Positions 1 through 4,957 of a stretch of 5,736 nt of DNA are shown here, one piece after another. The position numbers were made by a program, and so were the translations under genes. Under the pieces are notes generated by a model. That model was not told where the DNA came from. It searched no databases and saw nothing but the letters and a program-made list of their open reading frames with translations. Origin of the DNA: SCTG01 sp036005325 (lineage in GTDB: Bacteria; Nitrospirota; Nitrospiria; Nitrospirales; NS-4); assembly GCA_036005325.1 (NCBI GenBank), contig DASYQR010000102.1, forward strand, positions 1 to 5,736, read 5' to 3'. Numbering within the stretch: position 1 is the stretch's first letter; each line of letters starts with the position of its first letter.

Positions 1-2048
1 ACTTTCTTTCGTCGAATGGTGTCGTAGGCGCGCCCAGGCGAAAAGGCGGTTCCGTCAGGACTTTGAAACAATGTGAACTGCGGCGGGTCCGGGAGGTCGA
101 GCCGGAACACCAGTTTGGCCTGTTTGGGCTCGACGAAATGCACGTGCACATCCGGTTGCCCCTCGGTTTCCCCCTCCAGAAACTCATCCGGGGAAGCTTC
201 GCTCTCAGGGGCTTTCCCAAAAGGGAGCGCATCGAGCCGCAAAAAGAAGCGTTCCAGGTTAAAGCCAAAATAGATACGGTGGAAGTATTCCGTCCGGTTA
301 TGCATCGAGCTCAGGTGAGGACGTCCGTCCACGTAACCGGCCCCCTGCCATTCGTAAAAATCGGTGACGGTTCCGTCGAGGGTCGGTGCGATTAACGCGG
401 TCGGCTCCCGGCCTGCGATCCTGACGGCCTGACGCAGCACGGGGGATTTCAGGAACTCCGGCACATCCGTATGCACGATCCGGTACACGTTTGCCAGATG
501 CAGCCGAAACAACTGGTCGAACAGCCCCTTATAATCCGTGTCGAACTCGTCCCCGTACCACCAGTACCAGTCGCTCCCTTCGGCGGCGTACAGCTCGGAC
601 CAGGCCGCTCGAATCGTCTCAGCCGGCATCCCGCCCGCTCGCTCTCGTTGTTGCAAGAAACGTCGGGTTCTCCCCACTCGATCCCACGCATCATTATCTT
701 CGGAATGACCCAGCCAGATCTTCAGGTCGGAGTTTATCCAAGAGCCGGTATGCAGCCGTTCCAAGCTTGCGGTCGGCGGGTGCGCCTCGAGGTCACGCCC
801 CGGCGTCACGGTTTGCAATCGCACGTCGCCGGAGTCGCCTTGGCTGAACGCCGTATACAGCCCGCGCAGAAACCCTTCTCCTCCATCGAGGTAATACTCC
901 CAGGGGTTCTCCCCGTCCAGGATTACCGGGACTAGAGGACGCGCCTCCGGCGAACGCTGGGCAATGGCGTTCAACCGGCCGCGGAAGTCCGCCACCGACG
1001 CCTCAGGTGGGTTTCGGGAATAGATGAAGCCCACCGCATCCGAGAGATCGCGATCCCGAAACAGCATGGCGACCTCGCTATCGTTGATCCGAGCCCGGTA
1101 GGGCCGATAGAGCAGCTCGTCCCGCCGCCAGTCATCCACGGAACGCGCCAGGATGCCCTCGTCCGTCGCGGCCCAGCGAAGGCCCAGCTTCGACAGGATG
1201 GGAACTAGCTCGGGACACACGGACCCTTCAGAGGGCCAAAGGCCGACGGGTCGGCGCCCGAAGAGCGATTCATGGAAATCGAGGGCCGCACGGACCTGGG
1301 CTTCGGCATCCTCGGGATGGGTGAACCGTTGGGGGAGGGCGGAATCGGGTCGCGCCCGCCTGGCTGAATCGGTATCGATCAGGAGCGGCAGGATGGGATG
1401 GTAGAACGGCGTCGTGGAGAGCTCAATCTGTCCCCGTTCTTGCAGACGTCGGAAGAGCGGAATGAGCTGGCCGAGGACTTCGCGTTGCGTCGCCAGGACG
1501 GTTTGTTTGTCGGATTCAGTGAACTGCCGGCCTTTGGCGATGAGGTCGCGTAACGCAGGAAAACGGGCCACCGCGCGGTGCCCGAACCATGCGAGGTTGT
1601 GCCACACCTGAAGATCCAGCAGGTCCTGCACGGAGAATCGGCGGGCAATCGCCGGCAAATCGTCCTCGCGAAGGTGGGTTCCTCGCTGGATCAGCAACCC
1701 ATAGTATCCATCATGCGGGCGGACCATGGTGTCCCAGTTGGCGCTGAAAAAGTGACGGAGGAGGAAACTGCGTTCATCCTCGGTCAAGTCGGCCGCCGGG
1801 CGAGCGGCATGAACCCAGAAGGCATCCGACACCGTCCCCTGGGCCTGTTCCTGCAGCTGGAGCAGGAGCACGGGGGTCAGGTTCACGGTAACGTTCACCT
1901 CGGGATACTCTTCCAACAACACGCCCATATCAAAGTAACCCTTCGTGGCGTGCAGCCGCACCCAGGGAAGCGGCGTGGTTTGTGTCAATGGGTCGGTGTA
2001 ATAGGGCTGGTGCAGATGCCAGAGGAACGCAACGGCGAGGGTTTTCAT
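1..2048 (-). CDS. GH57 family alpha-glucan hydrolase/transferase (COG1449-like), 3' end outside window
   Basis: Reading the minus strand from the ATG at 2048 gives 682 codons with no stop; the gene leaves the window at its C-terminal side. It begins MKTLAVAFLWHLHQPYY, so the GH57 motif 1 HQP is at residues 13-15. Further family hallmarks are NWDTMVRP (104-111), DLQVWHNLAWFG (145-156), motif 2 GQIELSTTPFYHPILPLL (206-223), GLWPSEGSV with the expected nucleophile Glu274, LFRDRDLSDAVGF (329-341) where Asp332 or Asp337 should be the acid/base, LDGENPWEYY (377-386), LHTGSWINSD (432-441) and AAEGSDWYWWYGDEF (488-502). Residues from about 550 (PTLDGTVTDFYEWQGAG, then YFGFNLERFFLRLD) match the C-terminal beta-rich domain found in long members. 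There is no signal peptide, so it is probably cytosolic and acts on glycogen or malto-oligosaccharides; substrate and hydrolase versus transferase activity cannot be read from the sequence. The start overlaps the upstream dehydratase stop (ATGA) and has no Shine-Dalgarno of its own, which suggests translational coupling. The family is certain, the exact reaction is not. Confidence 0.95.
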   Translation of the reverse strand, partial: MKTLAVAFLWHLHQPYYTDPLTQTTPLPWVRLHATKGYFDMGVLLEEYPEVNVTVNLTPVLLLQLQEQAQGTVSDAFWVHAARPAADLTEDERSFLLRHFFSANWDTMVRPHDGYYGLLIQRGTHLREDDLPAIARRFSVQDLLDLQVWHNLAWFGHRAVARFPALRDLIAKGRQFTESDKQTVLATQREVLGQLIPLFRRLQERGQIELSTTPFYHPILPLLIDTDSARRARPDSALPQRFTHPEDAEAQVRAALDFHESLFGRRPVGLWPSEGSVCPELVPILSKLGLRWAATDEGILARSVDDWRRDELLYRPYRARINDSEVAMLFRDRDLSDAVGFIYSRNPPEASVADFRGRLNAIAQRSPEARPLVPVILDGENPWEYYLDGGEGFLRGLYTAFSQGDSGDVRLQTVTPGRDLEAHPPTASLERLHTGSWINSDLKIWLGHSEDNDAWDRVGRTRRFLQQRERAGGMPAETIRAAWSELYAAEGSDWYWWYGDEFDTDYKGLFDQLFRLHLANVYRIVHTDVPEFLKSPVLRQAVRIAGREPTALIAPTLDGTVTDFYEWQGAGYVDGRPHLSSMHNRTEYFHRIYFGFNLERFFLRLDALPFGKAPESEASPDEFLEGETEGQPDVHVHFVEPKQAKLVFRLDLPDPPQFTLFQSPDGTAFSPGRAYDTIRRKK

Positions 2049-2377
2049 TTGGGGAACGCCCGATCCGCCTTGGCGGCCAAATAGAAATCGCTTTCGGTCA
2101 GCCCCTTGATCTTATGGGTCCAGATCTCGACCTTGCACGTTCCCCAGGCCACGTACAGATCCGGATGATGCCCCTCCTGTTCCGCGATCGCGCCGATCTT
2201 GTTGGCAAACTCCAGCGCCTGGGCGAAGTCCTTGAACGAAAACGCCCGTTCCAAATGACCTTCCGCATTCAGCTGCCAGCCCTTGTCAAGCTCCGCCAAC
2301 ATCGCGTGCGCGCGGGATAATTCCATCGGCGGGACGCCGCCCCGGCAGGGCACGCAGGATTTATCAGCCAGACTCAT
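2045..2377 (-). CDS. phhB: Pterin-4a-carbinolamine dehydratase (PCD/DCoH family)
   Basis: This is a 110-residue protein, the normal size for the family. It dehydrates 4a-hydroxytetrahydrobiopterin to quinonoid dihydrobiopterin, recycling the pterin cofactor of aromatic amino acid hydroxylases; in bacteria lacking those hydroxylases, homologues have been linked to molybdopterin metabolism. The signature is EGHHPDLYVAW (residues 68-78), followed by VEIWTHKIKGLTESDF (83-98). His70, His71 and His88 are the expected active-site histidines. The N-terminus carries CVPCRGG (Cys8, Cys11), a CxxC absent from classical PhhB/DCoH. I chose the ATG at 2377 over an in-frame start at 2434 because GGAGGAGG lies 5 nt upstream and the family homology begins near there. 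The TGA stop overlaps the next gene's ATG, so this is gene one of a two-gene operon with the GH57 enzyme. Family assignment is firm. The symbol is by homology, and no phenylalanine hydroxylase is visible in the window. Confidence 0.93.
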   Translation of the reverse strand: MSLADKSCVPCRGGVPPMELSRAHAMLAELDKGWQLNAEGHLERAFSFKDFAQALEFANKIGAIAEQEGHHPDLYVAWGTCKVEIWTHKIKGLTESDFYLAAKADRAFPK

Positions 2378-2382
2378 ATCGT

Positions 2383-2390
2383 CCTCCTCC
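2383..2390 (-). promoter_or_regulatory. Strong Shine-Dalgarno of the pterin dehydratase gene
   Basis: On the minus strand GGAGGAGG ends 5 nt before the ATG at 2377. It is the strongest ribosome binding site in the window. It decides the start in favour of residue MSLADKSC and rejects the longer in-frame version that would begin at 2434. Because the following GH57 gene has no recognisable site and starts inside this gene's stop codon, this site probably drives translation of both proteins. Confidence 0.85.
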
Positions 2391-2536
2391 CCGAGCTTGC
2401 TGGACCCGGGTACCTGTTGCTCCCCCGCTTGCAACGGGTGCAGCGATCAAAAGGGCTGGATATTCAATACCTCAAGTCACTTTCCAACAGATGTCAGTCT
2501 ATCATGGGGCGGCGCGGTTATGGTAGGCTCGGCCCT
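2391..2536. promoter_or_regulatory. Divergent intergenic region expected to hold both operon promoters
   Basis: This is the only gap in the window from which two genes diverge, so the promoters of the phhB-GH57 operon (leftward) and of the unknown gene-amgK-murU operon (rightward) should lie here. It is more A+T-rich than the flanking genes around 2445-2505. A TATCAT at 2500-2505 matches a sigma-70 minus-10 box at 5 of 6 positions for the rightward operon, but no convincing minus-35 lies 16-18 nt upstream. Leftward, TTGGAA (minus strand, near 2486-2481) followed after 17 nt by AATATC is a weak candidate. No operator palindrome stood out. The region's role is a sound inference from gene orientation; the individual boxes are guesses. 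Confidence 0.4.
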
Positions 2537-3076
2537 ATGCTCTCGAAGATTCCAGGCAAAGTTTCCCGGCTCTTCCAAACGCTTTTCAAAAAGAAAGCCA
2601 CCCCGCACGAGATCGGCTTGAACTTTGTCGAGATGATTCTCAAGAGCCGGGAAGCCAAACGCGAGACGCGGGGCGCGCTGGCCTCACTGTCCGAGCAAAC
2701 CCGCGAGCGCGTCCAATTCGAGACGATGCTTTTGCAAGGCTTCGTCATTGAATACGTGACTTCGGAGCTGTTCCGCGATCGCCCCGAGAAGCAGGGCATT
2801 CTCACCGCGTACCGCGGGGTACTGGACGACCTGGCCGAAAAGGACCCCGTCTGGAAGGCGTTTGACGCCGAACTCAGACAGCGGACTCTGCTGTACGCCG
2901 AAGCCGTGATCGCTCCAACCCTGGACGTGCTCTTAAACCGCATCGGAGACGCGTTTGCGGGCGCCTGCGGAGACGTGGGCAATACCAAGCTCAGCACGCT
3001 CGGGATCCTCGAATTCGAGATGCAGTACGTGGCGACCTGCAAATTGTGCTGCGACTATATCGGTGCATTTGCCTGA
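2537..3076 (+). CDS. Unrecognised 179-residue helical protein, first gene of the amgK-murU operon
   Basis: I do not recognise this family. The chosen ATG (2537) gives 179 residues; the frame is open further upstream (ATGs at 2417 and 2504), but neither has a good Shine-Dalgarno, and at 2537 there is only a weak TAGG about 9 nt upstream. The N-terminus is short, basic and amphipathic (MLSKIPGKVSRLFQTLFKKK), possibly membrane-surface or nucleic-acid contacting. The rest is charged and predicted by eye to be nearly all alpha-helix, with no transmembrane segment and no signal peptide. Cysteines cluster near the C-terminus: Cys144 and a CKLCC at 168-172 in a sequence ending DYIGAFA, which could bind metal or form a disulfide. 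The stop lies only 3 nt before the amgK ATG, so the two are almost surely co-transcribed and perhaps translationally coupled. That placement suggests, without proving, a role connected with the kinase and nucleotidyltransferase. Coding status is well supported by the tight spacing and the fitting frame; function is unknown. Confidence 0.8.
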   Translation: MLSKIPGKVSRLFQTLFKKKATPHEIGLNFVEMILKSREAKRETRGALASLSEQTRERVQFETMLLQGFVIEYVTSELFRDRPEKQGILTAYRGVLDDLAEKDPVWKAFDAELRQRTLLYAEAVIAPTLDVLLNRIGDAFAGACGDVGNTKLSTLGILEFEMQYVATCKLCCDYIGAFA

Positions 3077-3079
3077 CGT

Positions 3080-4180
3080 ATGGCGCCGGTTTCTCCGCCT
3101 CCGCCCGATTTTTCTCTCATTGCCGCTACGGTCAAGACCAAACTCCCGTTTCGCGTCGAGGCGGCCAAGAAGGGCGACCGGCCGGTCGCCCCTACACCCC
3201 TTGCGGGCGACGCCTCCAATCGACGCTATTTCCGAGTAGAACTGGCGGGCGGCCCCCCTCATTCCTTGATCGTGATGCAGCTCGCCTCACCCGAAGCGTT
3301 CAAACAGTCGGAGGAGGCTGTCAGTGGCGCCGCGCCCGCGATCACGGAACTTCCGTTCGTCAACATCCTGCTCCATTTGGCCAAGGCCGACGTGGCGGTG
3401 CCGACCCTGTACCACTACGACAAACCCGCCGGGCTCCTCTATCTCGAAGACGTGGGCGACGTGACGCTGGCCGAGGCCTGCGGCAATGCGACGAGCCCCG
3501 ACACCCCGGAGCTCTACCGCCGCGCCGTCGATGCGCTGGTCCGGCTCCACTTGCGGGCGACCTTTCCCGCCGACCCGACCTGCCTGGCCTTCGGCCGCGC
3601 TTTCGACGTGCCGCTCCTGATGTGGGAGTTCGACCACTTCATCGAATACGGGATCGAGAAACGCGCGGGCACGGTCCTGCCCGAGGCGGAACGCGAGAAC
3701 ATCCGGACCGAGATGCGCAAGATCGCTGAGGTGATGGCCGACCAGCCGCGCGTCTTCACCCATCGGGACTATCACAGCCGCAACCTCATGGTGCAGGACG
3801 AGCGGCTCCGGGTCCTCGACTTCCAGGACGCCCTGATGGGCCCGGCGTCCTATGACCTGGCTTCTCTGCTGCGTGACTCTTACCTCTCGCTGGACGAAGA
3901 ACTGATCGACGAATTAGTCGTCCGCTATCTGGAAGGACGGGCCAAAGCCGGCGCCCCGCTCGATCGCATGACGTTCCCGCGCCTCTTCGATCTGACCAGC
4001 ATCCAGCGAAACCTCAAAGCGGCCGGGCGGTTCGTCTATATCCTTTTCGAGAAGGACAACGACCGGTACCTTCAGCACATCCCGCGAACATTGGGCTACG
4101 TGAAAAAGAACTTCGAGCGGTACCGGAGTTTGAATGGGCTGCGGAAAGCTCTCGCGAAGCATGTGCCGGAACTGCAGTAA
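3080..4180 (+). CDS. amgK: AmgK-type anomeric N-acetylmuramate/GlcNAc kinase (aminoglycoside phosphotransferase fold)
   Basis: This is a 366-residue member of the APH/choline-kinase superfamily, closest in motif style to AmgK, which uses ATP to phosphorylate C1 of N-acetylmuramic acid and GlcNAc in peptidoglycan recycling. GDASNRRYFRV (43-53) is the N-lobe nucleotide-binding segment characteristic of AmgK-like kinases. LLYLEDVGD (about 119-127) is the hinge region. VFTHRDYHSRNLMV (225-238) is the catalytic loop with Asp230 as base and Asn235. LRVLDFQDALMGP (243-255) carries the metal ligand Asp247 and is followed by YDLASLLRDSY, another AmgK hallmark. A proline-rich N-terminal stretch (PVSPPPP) makes it slightly longer than usual. 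It is cytosolic. The start lies 3 nt after the preceding stop with only a weak GGTG upstream, pointing to coupling. The adjacent MurU-type gene strongly supports the MurNAc pathway. A related kinase with a different sugar substrate remains possible, since specificity is not visible in the motifs. Confidence 0.87.
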   Translation: MAPVSPPPPDFSLIAATVKTKLPFRVEAAKKGDRPVAPTPLAGDASNRRYFRVELAGGPPHSLIVMQLASPEAFKQSEEAVSGAAPAITELPFVNILLHLAKADVAVPTLYHYDKPAGLLYLEDVGDVTLAEACGNATSPDTPELYRRAVDALVRLHLRATFPADPTCLAFGRAFDVPLLMWEFDHFIEYGIEKRAGTVLPEAERENIRTEMRKIAEVMADQPRVFTHRDYHSRNLMVQDERLRVLDFQDALMGPASYDLASLLRDSYLSLDEELIDELVVRYLEGRAKAGAPLDRMTFPRLFDLTSIQRNLKAAGRFVYILFEKDNDRYLQHIPRTLGYVKKNFERYRSLNGLRKALAKHVPELQ

Positions 4181-4219
4181 CCCCCCTCACCCTGGCCCTC
4201 TCCCTCAGGGGGGAGAGGG
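4181..4219 (+). repeat. REP-like C-rich/G-rich stem-loop repeat between amgK and murU
   Basis: The stretch after the amgK stop reads CCCCCCTCACCCTGGCCCTC and continues into a perfect 9-bp stem: CCCTCTCCC (4196-4204) pairs with GGGAGAGGG (4211-4219) around a 6-nt loop TCAGGG. A CCCTCACCC...GGCCCTCTCCC...GGGAGAGGG layout is, from memory, a common dispersed intergenic repeat in many high-G+C bacteria. It is not a Rho-independent terminator, since no T-run follows. It fills almost the whole 48-nt gap, and its 3' arm contains the only plausible ribosome binding site of murU. Copy number in this genome cannot be judged from one window. Confidence 0.7.
4214..4219 (+). promoter_or_regulatory. Shine-Dalgarno of murU embedded in the repeat hairpin's 3' arm
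   Basis: AGAGGG lies about 9 nt before the murU ATG at 4229 and is the only purine-rich site at a usable distance. These bases are also the 3' strand of the 9-bp stem at 4196-4219, so in the folded mRNA the site would be paired and hidden. Access may depend on ribosomes translating amgK, whose stop is 15 nt before the stem, or on alternative folding. The pairing is seen in the sequence; the regulatory effect is inference. Confidence 0.6.
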
Positions 4220-4228
4220 TGTGTCTCT

Positions 4229-4957
4229 ATGAAAGCCATGCTCCTTGCCGCGGGGCTGGGCACCCGCCTGCGCCCCCTGACCGACGCCATCCCCAAACCG
4301 CTCCTACCGGTGGCGGGCCAGCCCATCCTACTGTGGAACCTCCTGCTGCTCAAACGGCACGGCATCACCGATGTCATCATCAATCTCCACCATCTGGGGG
4401 AGCAGATCGTGCAAGCGCTGGGAGACGGGTCGCGCTTCGGCCTGCGCGTGGCGTACTCGCACGAGCCGACGCTCCTGGGCACGGGCGGCGGCATCAAGCA
4501 AGCCGCGCCATTCCTCAAGGACGGCTCTTTCCTGGTGCTGAACGGGGATACGCTCTCCGCATGCGACCTGACGAGTCTGATCGCCGCACACCGCGCCGGC
4601 GGGGCTCCGGTCACCCTGGCCCTGCGTGAAGACCCAGAGGCCACCCGGTGGGGACCCGTCACGGTTGATGCCAACTCTCGGATCCTCCAGATTAACGGAG
4701 CGCCGGCGCTGGAGAATCCGTCCGTACCGCTGCCGCCTCCCTGCATGTTTGCGGGCATTCACCTACTGGAACCGGAGGTCCTCGACGCCATCCCGTCAGG
4801 TCCCGGCTCCATCATCGACGTCTATCTCAACCTGCTCCGCCAAAACCGCATGCTCCGGGGCTACCGGATGAGCGGCTACTGGTCGGACGTCGGGACGCCG
4901 GAGCGATACGCCGAGGCTCAGCGGGACGCGCTTGCCGGCCGTTTGAACTTGTCTTAG
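4229..4957 (+). CDS. murU: MurU-type N-acetylmuramate-1-phosphate uridylyltransferase (NTP_transferase family)
   Basis: This is a 242-residue Rossmann-like sugar nucleotidyltransferase. LAAGLGTRLRPLT (6-18) is the nucleotide-binding loop, PKPLLPVAG (22-30) supplies the conserved catalytic lysine Lys23, LLGTGGGIKQA (82-92) is the base and sugar-contact segment, LVLNGDT (102-108) carries the metal-binding Asp107, and GYWSDVGTPERY (216-227) carries the second acidic ligand Asp220. MurU makes UDP-MurNAc from MurNAc-1-phosphate and UTP, the step after AmgK. The neighbouring amgK-like gene is the main reason for preferring this over a mannose-1-phosphate guanylyltransferase or another sugar-1-P transferase of the same fold. 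It is slightly longer than Pseudomonas MurU (about 220 residues). It begins with MKAMLLAAG directly at the fold's first strand, which fixes the start. The gene ends in a TAG that shares bases with the stop of the convergent gene. The fold is certain; sugar and nucleotide specificity are likely but not proven. Confidence 0.87.
   Translation: MKAMLLAAGLGTRLRPLTDAIPKPLLPVAGQPILLWNLLLLKRHGITDVIINLHHLGEQIVQALGDGSRFGLRVAYSHEPTLLGTGGGIKQAAPFLKDGSFLVLNGDTLSACDLTSLIAAHRAGGAPVTLALREDPEATRWGPVTVDANSRILQINGAPALENPSVPLPPPCMFAGIHLLEPEVLDAIPSGPGSIIDVYLNLLRQNRMLRGYRMSGYWSDVGTPERYAEAQRDALAGRLNLS

Noticed and set aside
471..935. A 154-codon plus-strand open frame
   Set aside because: It is antisense to conserved GH57 segments (DGENPWEYY, AAEGSDWYWW); long shadow frames are expected in high-G+C DNA.
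1578..2084. A 168-codon plus-strand open frame
   Set aside because: It lies wholly antisense to the GH57 gene, whose every motif is canonical; the plus-strand translation has no recognisable domain and no ribosome binding site.
2378..2434. An N-terminal extension of the pterin dehydratase starting at 2434
   Set aside because: The 19 extra codons read through the strong GGAGGAGG ribosome binding site and show no family similarity; the start at 2377 is far better placed.
2417..2536. A 40-codon N-terminal extension of the 179-residue unknown protein
   Set aside because: Neither upstream ATG (2417, 2504) has a Shine-Dalgarno, the extension covers the expected promoter region, and its composition differs from the downstream protein.
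3046..3729. A 227-codon plus-strand open frame overlapping amgK
   Set aside because: Its product is arginine- and proline-rich with no domain, while the overlapping frame encodes the full AmgK kinase.
4196..4228. The stem-loop after amgK as a Rho-independent terminator
   Set aside because: The stem is G+C-rich, but the following bases TGTGTCTCTATG contain no T-run and lead straight into the murU start; a terminator here would cut the operon.
4096..4758. A 220-codon minus-strand open frame opposite murU
   Set aside because: It is antisense to the nucleotidyltransferase motifs and has the Arg/Ser-rich composition typical of shadow frames; its N- and C-termini match no family I know.
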